In this document: positions 44,461-52,473 of the stretch, piece by piece
How the letters are laid out: each line of letters starts with the position of its first letter
Position numbering within the stretch: position 1 is the stretch's first letter
Assembly: GCA_014728115.1 (NCBI GenBank)
Contig: WJME01000094.1
Location: 1-55,676, forward strand
Source of the DNA: Candidatus Zhuqueibacterota bacterium
GTDB lineage: Bacteria > Zhuqueibacterota > Zhuqueibacteria > Residuimicrobiales > Oceaniaggregativiventaceae
Reading direction: 5' to 3'
DNA length: 55,676 nucleotides
Translations under genes and position numbers: made by a program
Notes under the pieces: model-generated
Told to the model about the DNA's origin: nothing
Seen by the model: the letters and a program-made list of their open reading frames with translations, nothing else
Database searches by the model: none

Positions 44461-44995
44461 GAATGGTTGAGTTGGGTTCTCCGATATATCCAATGAATCA
44501 ACTTTTTTTTGTCATTCCAGCTTTAGAGTTCGAGTTTCTGCTCGTATAACGGATAAAAAACCAATTCGCCCATTGATCTTTATATACCCATCATTCCCGT
44601 TAATTATTATCGGTTGTATACAATATCAAAGAAACTCGCACCTCATTTGAATGTCAAGAGCAAGCGGGTCACCATAAAGATTGTGAATTTTGTCGCTGAG
44701 AAACATGTCAATAGGTAAGACTGTGTGCAGGGCGGTGGATAGCAGTTTACTGTAATTGAAGAGTGGCGATGACAACCTGTTCCGATATCTGGTTGAATAG
44801 TAGGCTATGAAATAGGTCTACTCCCTTGGGAAACACTGTTTTACTTTTGTATAATATGTATTATATTTAAGCAAAGCAATAAAAAAAATTGAATAAAACT
44901 AGTTTTTAAGAGATTAAATGAAAAGAGCCGGCCTGTGAACTTTATGAATCAGACTTGATTCTTTTATCCACACCTCAGGGAGGAGAACACAGACT
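44461..44995. other. Intergenic region between divergent genes
   Basis: About 535 bases of AT-rich sequence with no gene that I can support. A plus-strand promoter candidate is listed separately. No minus-strand promoter boxes with acceptable spacing were seen for the TonB receptor, although ttgaca is present in the reverse complement near 44650. FCB-type promoters differ from sigma-70 boxes, so absence of a match means little. Confidence 0.4.
44826..44855 (+). promoter_or_regulatory. Possible sigma-70-like promoter for the membrane protein gene
   Basis: TTGGGA (44826-44831) and TATAAT (44850-44855), preceded by TG, are separated by 18 bases and lie 141 bases before the ATG at 44996. TATAAT is a perfect -10 match. 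The assignment is by eye only. Confidence 0.35.
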
Positions 44996-45373
44996 ATGAA
45001 TAAAAAACCTGTTTTTGCGATTTTTCTGGCTACCGGCTGGATCGGACTGTCAGAATTTGTCCGTAACGAACTTTTGTTCAAATCGTATTGGGTTCATCAC
45101 TATCAAAGCATGGGGATCGTGTTTCCGTCGCAACCTGTCAACAATGCCGTCTGGGCAATCTGGTCGCTCTTGCTGGCGATCGTCATTTATATTCTCGGCC
45201 AGAAATATACCCTGGTGCACACGTTTTTACTTTCCTGGTTCGTGGGATTTGTCTTGATGTGGGTCGTGATCGGAAATATGGGGGTACTGCCATTCGGGAT
45301 ATTGGTCTGGGCCATCCCCTGGAGTCTGCTGGAGGTTTTTGTGGCAGCCTTTATGATCAAAAAAATGTCTTGA
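44996..45373 (+). CDS. Small four-helix membrane protein
   Basis: A 125-residue protein with about four hydrophobic segments (PVFAIFLATGWIGLSEFV; AVWAIWSLLLAIVIYILG; LVHTFLLSWFVGFVLMWVV; LPFGILVWAIPWSLLEVFVA). It has short, basic ends. It resembles uncharacterised small inner-membrane proteins of bacteria, and I cannot name the family. GGGAGGAGAA lies 8-17 bases before the ATG at 44996. Its downstream side is repeat-rich intergenic DNA, so it is probably monocistronic. Confidence 0.75.
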   Translation: MNKKPVFAIFLATGWIGLSEFVRNELLFKSYWVHHYQSMGIVFPSQPVNNAVWAIWSLLLAIVIYILGQKYTLVHTFLLSWFVGFVLMWVVIGNMGVLPFGILVWAIPWSLLEVFVAAFMIKKMS

Positions 45374-45867
45374 ACATTCGCTCTCTGTATCTTTACATGG
45401 ATGCGCTGATTTTCGGTTTATTGTGTTTTGTGCTTGTTTTACCATAGAGCCGCTCCGGATCTGGTCCACCAAACTGTCATGCTGTAAGCATTATTGTGGG
45501 GGGCTCGGTTTTTAGAGTCGAATCCTTTGACTAGCAATTTCCGTTTTTTTGTCGGTATCCCTTGATTCGCTGCTCTTTCTGATCTGGGACCGCTCCGGCT
45601 CTGTCTCCGCGGCTACTCTCATTTCATTTCACAGAGGGCATCAAGTAACAGGACTTTTTTGTGTTGCCAAAGACGATCTGCGAACCGCGGTGCTAGGAGC
45701 CTGCGCGGGCTCGGCACGCTTCCCCCTGGGCCATGCCGTAATCCTTTTTGATCCCGAGAAGGATGTTATGTCTGGTTTGCTTTTCTAGGCCCTTGTTTTT
45801 TTGTAACCGCTGAGGTTTGACCCCGGGACCTGATGTTCTACCTTGATTCAAAAGTGGTTCACATATC
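45374..45867. repeat. Degenerate copy of the dispersed repeat family
   Basis: There is no gene in this 494-base region. It contains strings shared with the island at 49.3-53.1 kb: tgtcatgctgtaagcatta (about 45476-45494), tgctctttctgatctgggac then cgctccggctctgtc (about 45571-45605), and cctgcgcgggctcggcacgc (about 45699-45718). The order is the same as in the copy at 49.37-49.62 kb. A 79-codon frame (45549-45788) overlaps the repeat and is not a gene. Confidence 0.6.
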
Positions 45868-46731
45868 TCAGTAGACCGGCTTTAGGGGTTCGATTCCGAG
45901 ATCACGTGCCGCCTTCATCATGGGAGTGAGTTCGTCGACGAGGGGAAAATCAACTCCCTCATGAAATAAAACTCGCAGCTCCTCAGGAGAATTGGTGCCA
46001 AAAAAATTGATCACGATACCGTGGGCCTTGAGATCCCTGACCAGCTCAGGCAGAACTTGCTGGCTACGGCGTTTCAACTGTATAAACTCCGCGTCCATGG
46101 CAATCGTTTCATTGACATATCTTTGGGAGCTGTCTGTTCGGTCCATGTTACAAATTTTGACATCACTGTTTGTATTTTTTGCCGCAGCTGCTGTTTGTTT
46201 GTTGCAGGCCAGAAAGGACTGGTGTAGCCGGTCTTGCTCGATGAGCAATTCAGTGACCCTTCTGCCGAGCTCGGTACTGTTTTTGAGATGAAGATTCAAC
46301 CAGACATTTCGCGGCATGATCTCCAATACCTCACGCAGGGTTGGAATGCGCTCTCTTGCGAATTCCGGATGATGCCACGAACCGGCATCCAGCGATTTCA
46401 GTTCTTCGAGTGTCAGATCACTCACCCTTCCAGCGCCATCGGTCGTGCGATCCACGGTGGCATCATGCATAATCACCATCTCATTGTCTTTGGATAATTG
46501 CACGTCACACTCGATCATGTGAGCGCCCAGTTGGATGGCATGCCTGAAGGCGACAAGGGTGTTTTCTGGATGCGTATCGCGAGCACCTCGGTGAGCACAG
46601 ATACCCTGGCGAGGCATTGTTGGGTTTGGCGTACACTGTGAAAAATTGATGCCTGCCATGCTACAGACGATGAAGAGTGAAAGAGTATACCTTTTTAGTT
46701 TGGACGAAAAGAGATGATGGGAGTTTAACAT
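45868..46731 (-). CDS. Glycerophosphodiester phosphodiesterase, exported
   Basis: About 287 residues from the ATG at 46731 (GAGG 8-11 bases before), which starts a signal-like hydrophobic segment (RYTLSLFIVCSMAGINF); the frame continues to 46797. The GDPD domain has CAHRGARDTHPENTLVAF, GAHMIECDVQLSKDNEMVIM and HDATVDRTTDGAGRV, supplying the two catalytic His and the Glu/Asp metal ligands of the family, then WLNLHLKNSTELG and a C-terminal FFGTNSPEELRVL. These enzymes split glycerophosphodiesters into alcohol and glycerol 3-phosphate. The export signal suggests a periplasmic or lipoprotein form. Operon neighbours are not evident. Confidence 0.92.
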   Translation of the reverse strand: MLNSHHLFSSKLKRYTLSLFIVCSMAGINFSQCTPNPTMPRQGICAHRGARDTHPENTLVAFRHAIQLGAHMIECDVQLSKDNEMVIMHDATVDRTTDGAGRVSDLTLEELKSLDAGSWHHPEFARERIPTLREVLEIMPRNVWLNLHLKNSTELGRRVTELLIEQDRLHQSFLACNKQTAAAAKNTNSDVKICNMDRTDSSQRYVNETIAMDAEFIQLKRRSQQVLPELVRDLKAHGIVINFFGTNSPEELRVLFHEGVDFPLVDELTPMMKAARDLGIEPLKPVY

Positions 46732-47138
46732 GAGAACCTCATTTATTACCGTATGTGCGTTTGATTTGAAAAGGAGACCTTGACACATGATAACCACCTA
46801 TTCTTGGAAATGCAACCCATCTTTTCCTGTTCGGGCTAAAATGTGGTTTTTTTTGATTGCCGCAATTTTTTCCAGTCTTTTAATATTTGGTCTGTTTTAT
46901 CATTGAAATTGTTCTTTCTCTGCGTTCCTCTCTCTTTTTGTCATTGCGATCTCTGCGTTTGTGTTTCCGTGAAACATATGAATAATAGGACCTGTTTTAA
47001 AAGGCATTGCCTAAAGATCTTAAAGTGAGCAAAACCAAAGAGGAAATAAGCTATGCAAATTCAACTTGGACAGCTGTGATATACATCGAGAGGTAAATCA
47101 AGATGAAAAGAGCAATATAAAAGCTGTGGGGCAGATCA
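46732..47138. other. Intergenic, with dispersed repeat copy
   Basis: A 407-base region with no gene. The segment ctctgcgttcctctctcttt then cgatctctgcgtttgtgttt (about 46919-46970) is a relative of the string at 5447-5490 in opposite orientation and resembles a degenerate intergenic repeat. No terminator hairpin was found for the minus-strand gene ending at 47139. Confidence 0.35.
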
Positions 47139-47549
47139 TCAATCCCCAAAAAATACAGAAAAATCGACCCATGGCATCAAGGGAAAAGGGCTTTCAAGCG
47201 CTTCTTCAAAAGTAATCAATGCGAGATCGACTGCGAGTTTTTCACCAAAAAAGCGGATTCCTCCCGAGAATACAGCCGTCACATCCTCACCGGTGATCAT
47301 CCAGTTCTCTGAAATAAACTTGGCACGATGTGAAAGCTGTACTTCCCCGCCCAGCATCAAAACAAGATTTCGGTCGGTATTAGAGGAAAGAGGAAGGCCG
47401 GACCCGAATGTGATACTCTTTTGGGTATCACCTACTGTGATCACCGCATAGCCCAGATTAAAATCATCCTCTGATTCCGGCACGGCGAGGTAAAGAAATC
47501 CGGTCGCAAAGCCGACCTGGGAAGATGCACTATAGGTTAATTTTGGCAA
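47139..47549 (-). CDS. Envelope protein, 3' fragment of a frameshifted gene
   Basis: A 136-residue frame with alternating beta-strand character (GFATGFLYLAVPESEDDFNL, GYAVITVGDTQKSITFGSGL, KFISENWMITGEDVTAVFSG) that ends in VDFSVFFGD, as in a small barrel or lipid-binding protein. It begins at a TTG with no ribosome-binding site, 20 bases inside the preceding frame, and continues the sense of the protein read there (GAESQLLYF then PKLTYSASSQVGFAT). The two pieces become one protein of about 390 residues with a single-base change in the T run of tactttgcca. It is therefore not a separate gene. The family is unknown. Confidence 0.6.
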   Translation of the reverse strand: MPKLTYSASSQVGFATGFLYLAVPESEDDFNLGYAVITVGDTQKSITFGSGLPLSSNTDRNLVLMLGGEVQLSHRAKFISENWMITGEDVTAVFSGGIRFFGEKLAVDLALITFEEALESPFPLMPWVDFSVFFGD

Positions 47550-48294
47550 AGTACAACAGCTGAGACTCTGCGCCGGGGATCAGAGAAACACCCCCGCTAA
47601 CGGAGAGATAATCCGTCAATCCCACGGCCACGGTGGGAAAGAAAATAAAATAGTTGGCCAAATAGGCATGTCCGGATTCGAGTCTGCGGCCTGTGGGTGC
47701 GAAAAAGAGTCTCGAGTTATTCGGATCACGGGTTATGAATGGTCCAGACTCTGCATGGCCTGCCGGATTGTCAATCACGTTTACAATATGATGATCCGGT
47801 AAGCGTATCTCTAGTCCTTTTAAGGTTTTAGCGATCAATGTGTCCTGTTCAGCACGCTCGAGCGTAACAAAGAGCTGGCTGCCCCCGCTCAATAGCACCT
47901 TTTTGTTTGCAGAACGTTCGGTCCATTGGGCTTCCCCGATAGGAAACAAGGCATGATCGAATTGTGGAATTTCTGTCATTCCCTCATCGATTCTGTCCCT
48001 CAGCTTTTTATCCAGCTCCCAAAACGTTTCAGCAGGTAAATCCAGAATGAGAATCTGCGCTCGTTCGTTTGTATTGCGTAAAAGATGCAGTTGGAATTTC
48101 CCGCTATTTATGTTATAAAACCGTGCCGCTGTCAATCCCTCGATCGTTCCAAAGATATGGTATCGGGCGTTTTCCGTCGAGTCTACGAGTTCACCGACAG
48201 GATCGAGTGTGAGGGGAGAAATATCGGTGATCCGGGCATTGGCAAACGATGGAATCAGGCCAAGGATGCACAAGAAAAGGCCTAGTTTACTCAT
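47530..48294 (-). CDS. Exported protein, 5' fragment of a frameshifted gene
   Basis: About 254 residues from the ATG at 48294, which begins a signal peptide (MSKLGLFLCILGLIPSFANA) after GAGGG; the open frame extends to 48396 without coding character. The mature part includes YHIFGTIEGLTAARFYNINS, VLLSGGSQLFVTLERAEQD and LANYFIFFPTVAVGLTDYLS, then GGVSLIPGAESQLLYFA just before the frame shifts and stops. The beta-rich pattern, ending in the next frame with similar strands, suggests an outer-membrane or periplasmic protein. The function is unknown. Whether the shift is real decay or an indel in the assembly cannot be told from one sequence. Confidence 0.62.
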   Translation of the reverse strand: MSKLGLFLCILGLIPSFANARITDISPLTLDPVGELVDSTENARYHIFGTIEGLTAARFYNINSGKFQLHLLRNTNERAQILILDLPAETFWELDKKLRDRIDEGMTEIPQFDHALFPIGEAQWTERSANKKVLLSGGSQLFVTLERAEQDTLIAKTLKGLEIRLPDHHIVNVIDNPAGHAESGPFITRDPNNSRLFFAPTGRRLESGHAYLANYFIFFPTVAVGLTDYLSVSGGVSLIPGAESQLLYFAKINL

Positions 48295-48473
48295 CCAACC
48301 CTCGATTCTTGATATTGCTGTTCGACAAATGAACAGAGATTTTGTCCATAATTCCAGATCGTCAGTGGAGAGGGTAATAAACAGGTATTCTTTCATAATG
48401 CCTTTTATCCTTATTAAGAAGGCACATGCGTTTTGATTCCATAATCCGAAGGAGCGAAATCAGTAGCCATAGG

Positions 48474-49280
48474 CTATTGGTTACCCTTTGCATTGTTCCG
48501 GTGACTCCCCTCGAGATGAAATTTGTGATAAAACCAATCCATCACCCTGGGAAACGTGTCATTGAGTGCTCCGAGGGGAAAGAATAATTTGGGAACCACG
48601 ATAACAGGTTTGTTTTTCATGATGCCTCTGATCACGGCGTCGGTAACCTTTGCGACGGATATTTTACGAGATATCCATGGAACATCGAGATCCTGGATCA
48701 TGGGGGTGTCGACCCGGCCGGGAAACACCGTGGACACCCTGATTCCCATGGATTTCACCTCCTGACGAAGAACATCGGCAAAGCCATCCAATGCAGTTTT
48801 GGCTGCGACATACGGCGCATCCCCGACGATGCCTTTTTTGGCGTCCAAAGAGTTGATAAACACAATGTGTCCGGATTTTTGTCTGATCATATGCGGCACT
48901 GTTTCTCTGACCACATGATAAGATCCGTAAAAATTGACATCAAACGACCGGTCGAAATCTGACTGATTCGATTCTGCGATGGAACGTTGAATATACTGCC
49001 CTGCATTGCAAATCAAAATGTCGATTCTGTGCCATTTGTTCAACGTTGTATCGACAAGATGGGTGACCTGGTCTTTGGCCGTCATGTCGGTTTGAACCGA
49101 TATCGCCTCGCCCCCTGATTCTTTGATCTGATGTTTCAATTCTGTCAGTTTTTCCAGGCGTCTCGCGGCCAGGACAACTCTGGCTCCGAGCCTGGCGAGC
49201 CGGAAGGCGAGATCTTTACCGATCCCGCTGGAAGCTCCGGTAATGATGATAACCTTGTTGTAAAATTCGTTGGTGTCCAA
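48474..49280 (-). CDS. Short-chain dehydrogenase/reductase (SDR)
   Basis: A 268-residue cytoplasmic oxidoreductase of the classical SDR type. The cofactor-binding motif is VIIITGASSGIGKDLAFRLA (residues 10-29), NAG is at about 92-94, and the catalytic Ser and Tyr-xxx-Lys are in HIVFINSLDAKKG and APYVAAKTALDGFADVLRQE. The sequence R-L-G-A-R-V-V-L-A-A-R after the first strand suggests NADP preference (Arg in the loop). A C-terminal stretch (FFPLGALNDTFPRVMDWFYH) fits the SDR subgroup that associates with membranes or acts on lipids. The substrate is unknown. The spacer to the preceding minus-strand gene is 179 bases. Confidence 0.93.
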   Translation of the reverse strand: MDTNEFYNKVIIITGASSGIGKDLAFRLARLGARVVLAARRLEKLTELKHQIKESGGEAISVQTDMTAKDQVTHLVDTTLNKWHRIDILICNAGQYIQRSIAESNQSDFDRSFDVNFYGSYHVVRETVPHMIRQKSGHIVFINSLDAKKGIVGDAPYVAAKTALDGFADVLRQEVKSMGIRVSTVFPGRVDTPMIQDLDVPWISRKISVAKVTDAVIRGIMKNKPVIVVPKLFFPLGALNDTFPRVMDWFYHKFHLEGSHRNNAKGNQ

Positions 49281-49497
49281 TTTTAGCTCACTATTTTAGG
49301 GCTGTTGGGTTTGATTCGGACTTAGTTTATAAATTTATTGGATTGCAAGCAAGAAAAAACTGGATGGCAAAACAGTAAGCATCTTTGTCGCTAGTGCTCG
49401 GCCTTTGGACTCGCATTGTTCGACGGGCGATTTCCGTTCTTTATCGATATCCTCTGACTCACTGCTCTTTCTGATCAAGGACCGCTCCGGCTCTGTC

Positions 49498-49594
49498 CCC
49501 GCACCTATCGCAGCGGTATTTATCTTTTGAAAGGGGAGGGCAGTGTTGTTCGATTTTTCAGAGAGGTGCTTGATCGGTCGGCGATAGATGCGGG
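49498..49594. repeat. Inverted-end element, copy 1
   Basis: The left end is cccgcacctatcgc (49498-49511) and the right end gcgatagatgcggg (49581-49594), 13 of 14 bases complementary. It is preceded by gaccgctccggctctgtc, the same flank as copy 3. No coding sequence lies inside. Confidence 0.7.
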
Positions 49595-49625
49595 GCCAGG
49601 ATCCTGCGCGGGCTCGGCACGCTTT

Positions 49626-49722
49626 CCCGCACCTATCGCCCGTCGTACCGGTAATCCTGGTGATTTGTTGTTTTTCGTATTTTGTTCGGCAAATTAAGGG
49701 GCCGGTCAGCGATAGGTGCGGG
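49626..49722. repeat. Inverted-end element, copy 2
   Basis: The left end is cccgcacctatcgc (49626-49639) and the right end gcgataggtgcggg (49709-49722), a perfect 14-bp inverted repeat. It is followed by acgatcgcgcctcgctgaat then ttgggaaagagct, the same as copy 3. The internal segment (taatcctggtgatttgttg) is also shared. Confidence 0.75.
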
Positions 49723-49908
49723 ACGATCGCGCCTCGCTGAATTTGGGAAAGAGCTCTTAGTCGGTCAATTGAATTCAGGTATGACGCTTTTTGGCTGTTA
49801 ACGTTTTGATGTTTGCACTTGATGTTCTACCGAAAAGGGAAAGAGATCCGGATGATATTGTCATCTTTTAGAGGAAATGAGAGTTCATTTCAGCAGATTC
49901 TTGTGTCA

Positions 49909-50070
49909 TTATCTGGTATCGGTACTATGATGGGGATTTTTGAGCATGCGATCTTTGTGTTTTTTTTCCAGCTCTTGATAATGTTTGACGAGTTGTTTTA
50001 TGTCGTGATTGCTTTGTTTGGATATTTCTCGTCTGACTTGGCGGATTTCTTCAATTGCTTTATCTTTCAT
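49909..50070 (-). CDS. Small partner gene of the PIN toxin (53 residues)
   Basis: A short gene of 53 codons running from ATG 50070 to TAA 49909-49911. It encodes MKDKAIEEIRQVRREISKQS, then a helical segment with LVKHYQELEKKHKDRM. Similar small helical proteins that begin MKDKVIEEIR- are common next to PIN-domain genes of the type found just upstream. It follows the PIN gene with an 11-base gap and could be an antitoxin or regulatory partner. The gene is shorter than usual thresholds. The PIN gene itself appears broken. Confidence 0.6.
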   Translation of the reverse strand: MKDKAIEEIRQVRREISKQSNHDIKQLVKHYQELEKKHKDRMLKNPHHSTDTR

Positions 50071-50081
50071 AGAGTCTGCCT

Positions 50082-50539
50082 TTATAAAAGTTCAAAGGGT
50101 GTCGTGAGAATAGGAGAGTATAATCCCAAAACTGTATTCATGTATCGAATGTGTTCGAATTTATTCGCATTCGCCAGGTGTCTACAATTCCATGTTAATA
50201 AAAAATGGCAATTATAAAATGAGGCGAGTGCCAAATGCAGAGCATCTCCTTGAGGATCTTTGGGCATAACATGATTTTTTACATATGCTTCTACAATCTC
50301 AATGATAGTGTCTTTTACGGGTAGTAACGGTAATTCATCGATGAGTTCCAGCGTTTTATTTTTATGAGGATGAGTGCCTTTTTCCAATTGACAGTAATAC
50401 TTGTAACACATTCAAAATCTGATGATCGATTGTCCCACCACTCCCGGGTCCAGTTTTTGCGAGCGACCATATCCGGTTCTGTGCGAGTCTCAAAATAAAA
50501 ACTGGGTATCGTTGTTTCTATATACACTCGTTTTTTCAT
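50082..50539 (-). pseudogene. PIN-domain (VapC-like) protein, frameshifted
   Basis: Two overlapping frames together form one PIN-domain protein. The first (from ATG 50539) reads MKKRVYIETTIPSFYFETRT, then KNWTREWWDNRSSDFECVTS, the usual start with the metal-binding Asp replaced by Glu (YIETT) as is common in this group. The second reads QLEKGTHPHKNKTLELIDEL, VEAYVKNHVMPKDPQGDALH and FLLTWNCRHLANANKF, giving the conserved acidic residues and the TWN-x-HL end. A single missing base near 50392 (between ITV and QLEKG) separates the frames. When intact such proteins act as RNases in toxin-antitoxin modules. This may be real decay or an assembly indel. Confidence 0.7.
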
Positions 50540-50737
50540 AAAGATCACTTTGGGTTATCTGCGTCTAGAGAATATCATAATCAATATAAATTAAATTGTC
50601 AAGCATCTTTGAGTGGATTTTCTCAAAATAAATCAAGGCCAGGCAACGGATTTGTAAATGGTAACAGTATTCAATGGTTCCGTCATAGTGCTGATACGAA
50701 ATGCCATTTTCACATTCGCACGATTTTACATTTACAT

Positions 50738-50820
50738 GTTTTTTGGATACACGCGCGTAACTGATCTTAATGGATTCTCCTGAGGTTTTGAGAATGGTTG
50801 TTCAGGATTCTTATACCAAG
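50738..50820. repeat. Direct repeat copy 1 (IS-end-like)
   Basis: The segment gttttttggatacacgcgcg to ggattcttataccaag is about 85% identical to 51697-51780, which forms the 3' end of the IS110 fragment and includes its last codons. It is therefore probably the end of another lost copy of that element. Between the two copies lie the inverted-end element copy 3 and the toxin-antitoxin pair. Confidence 0.65.
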
Positions 50821-50903
50821 GAAATGGGGATATGGTTGAAAAAGAAATATTAAAGAAAAAGGGGATATAAAACTCAATAATCCGGGGCCGCTCCGGCTCT
50901 GTC

Positions 50904-50999
50904 CCCGCACCTATCGCGTGTCGTACTGGCAAGCCTGGTGATTTGTTGATTTTGTATTTTATTCGATCAATTATGGGGCCGGTCAGCGATAGGTGCGGG
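50904..50999. repeat. Inverted-end element, copy 3
   Basis: The left end is cccgcacctatcgc (50904-50917) and the right end gcgataggtgcggg (50986-50999), a perfect 14-bp inverted repeat over 96 bases. The flanks match the other copies: ccgctccggctctgtc on the left as in copy 1, and acgatcgcgcctcgctgaat then ttgggaaagagctc on the right as in copy 2. The remaining sequence of 50540-51198 has no gene that I can support. Confidence 0.75.
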
Positions 51000-51198
51000 A
51001 CGATCGCGCCTCGCTGAATTTGGGAAAGAGCTCCAAGATCGGTCAACATGAACAGATAAACCGAGCTGAACCAGTTAACCCTTCATACCATAATTTTCTG
51101 ATATGGAGACAATTTATCGGTATTATTTTACTTGCAATTGACACTTGAGCGCTTAAATTACTTTATTGGCGCTGATAATCATTTTAATTGGCCCACAA

Positions 51199-51447
51199 AT
51201 GGAATACTCGATTGAATTCAAACCACAAGCAATAAAAGATTGTAAAAGAATTCCCACAAAAGAAGTGCATAGGATTTTCGAGAAACTGGACCTCTTGAGC
51301 GAGAATTTACAAGGAGATGTCAAGCAATTGACGAATTTTACACCTGAATATCGTTTGCGCGTTGGTCGATACAGAGTTTTATTTGAAATCAAAGAACATA
51401 TCATCATTATATATCGTATAATACACAGAAAACAAGCGTATCGATAA
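51199..51447 (+). CDS. RelE/ParE-superfamily toxin
   Basis: An 82-residue protein beginning MEYSIEFKPQAIKDCKRIPT, followed by LTNFTPEYRLRVGRYRVLFE and HIIIIYRIIHRKQAYR. This is the RelE/ParE toxin fold; the RLRVGRYRVLFE strand-turn and the C-terminal basic residues are the usual marks of the mRNA-cleaving or gyrase-poisoning toxins. The start at 51199 is chosen over 51166 because the family begins at MEYxIxF. It is followed by a probable antitoxin gene, so the order is toxin then antitoxin, as in higBA-like modules. The pair lies between direct repeats. Confidence 0.85.
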   Translation: MEYSIEFKPQAIKDCKRIPTKEVHRIFEKLDLLSENLQGDVKQLTNFTPEYRLRVGRYRVLFEIKEHIIIIYRIIHRKQAYR

Positions 51448-51462
51448 AACATGGAGAACGTA

Positions 51463-51657
51463 ATGATAAAGCTGCACCCAAACTATATCAAAAAAAATGG
51501 CAAAGAGTATGCTGTTTTGCCTTTTGAAGAGTTTGTTCAACTGCAAGAAGAATTGGAAAATTATTACGATCTTGTTTCTTTGCGCAATGCAACGACCAAA
51601 GAAAAAAACAGTCCCACAGTCAGCTTTGAGGATGTCAAAAAACAATTTGGAATCTAG
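51463..51657 (+). CDS. Antitoxin, Phd/prevent-host-death-like
   Basis: A 64-residue protein MIKLHPNYIKKNGKEYAVLP then FEEFVQLQEELENYYDLVSL and SPTVSFEDVKKQFGI. The small N-terminal beta part followed by helices fits the Phd/YefM-type or similar antitoxins that neutralise RelE toxins, with the C-terminal tail expected to wrap the toxin. The ATG at 51463 is preferred because GGAGA lies 7-11 bases before it; a longer start at 51451 (MENV) is possible. It follows the toxin gene by 15 bases and is expected to be co-transcribed and to repress its own promoter. Confidence 0.72.
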   Translation: MIKLHPNYIKKNGKEYAVLPFEEFVQLQEELENYYDLVSLRNATTKEKNSPTVSFEDVKKQFGI

Positions 51658-51696
51658 CTTACATCATTGCAACCATTCCCCCACCCACGTTGCCAC

Positions 51697-51780
51697 GTTT
51701 TTTGGATACCCGCGTGTAACCGATGCTCATTGGTTCTCCTGAGGTTTTTGAGAATGGTTGTTCAGGGTTCTTATACCAAG
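51697..51780. repeat. Direct repeat copy 2 at the IS110 3' end
   Basis: This is the second copy of the 84-base repeat (first at 50738-50820): gttttttggatacccgcgtg to cagggttcttataccaag. It covers the end of the IS110-like reading frame (last residues Leu-Val) and the sequence just beyond it. It marks the 3' side of the IS fragment. Confidence 0.6.
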
Positions 51781-52473
51781 TTATTCCTTTGAAAGTCAAG
51801 AAAAATCCTTTTGGGGCCACTGAGATGCCCCAAAAAGTTCTTTGAAAAGTCATGATAATTTGCGAGATTCAAGTAGCTCAATTGGGAAAGAGCTGGAGCC
51901 TTGATCTCGCATTCGGTGACAAGTTCACCTTGAGACTGGCTCTGCTCTTTCCTTTTTTTATTTTGCCTGGCTGATACCGGTGCATTTTCATCGATAGGTT
52001 GAAGACGACGGATTTTTTGTTTGTCAGGTTTTCGCTGATTTTGTTTCTTGATTCGGTTTGCTTGATCAATAGCTGGGTCGAAAGCTTTTCCCGATTTGAG
52101 CACGCCATAAATAATGCGCAGCAATTTGTGCATACAGATGCCCAAAACCGACATTTTGCTTTTTCCCTTTACAAGGCTGTGTGCATAGAGATCTTTGATA
52201 ATCGGATTTTGCCTTATAGCCCCTATGGCGCACATAAATAAAATAGCCCTGAGCTCACTGCTTCCCTGTTTGCTCATTCGAGCTACCCAGGTTTTATCGC
52301 CGCTCTGCTTGAGGTTCGGATGCAGCCCGAAAAATGAGGCCATCTTGGCAGCTGATGAGAATCTTAGCCACGTGCCAATCTCGATGATCAATCCGACTGC
52401 AGAAAATTTGCCGATACCCGGGATCGAGGTGAGTAACTCGACGTCTTGCAAAGAACAGTTCTCGATCAACGAT
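51771..52473 (-). pseudogene. IS110-family transposase, C-terminal fragment
   Basis: The conserved part reads LQDVELLTSIPGIGKFSAVG, then FGLHPNLKQSGDKTWVARMS, GSSELRAILFMCAIGAIRQN and SKMSVLGICMHKLLRIIYGV, which is the Transposase_20-type C-terminal domain of IS110/IS1111 elements with its helix-hairpin-helix. The N-terminal DEDD catalytic domain is missing: at 52474 the sequence passes into the 125-base repeat. A longer open frame (to 53060) exists, but its upstream part is translated repeat DNA and not transposase. The element is therefore inactive on its own. Confidence 0.82.

Larger units (their letters stand above)
49281..49908. repeat. Repeat-rich region with two inverted-end elements
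   Basis: There is no gene here. From about 49371 a degenerate copy of the 'gtaagcatctttgt' repeat (also at 45.47, 52.5 and 52.75 kb) is followed by two elements of about 97 bases with inverted ends, 49498-49594 and 49626-49722. Each starts cccgcacctatcgc and ends gcgataggtgcggg (one mismatch in the first). Between them lies cctgcgcgggctcggcacgc, shared with 45.70 kb. The plus-strand frame 49813-50217 is antisense to real genes and rejected. Confidence 0.7.

Noticed and set aside
49813..50217. 134-codon plus-strand frame
   Set aside because: Antisense to the 53-codon partner gene and to the PIN gene, both of which have recognisable sequences on the other strand.
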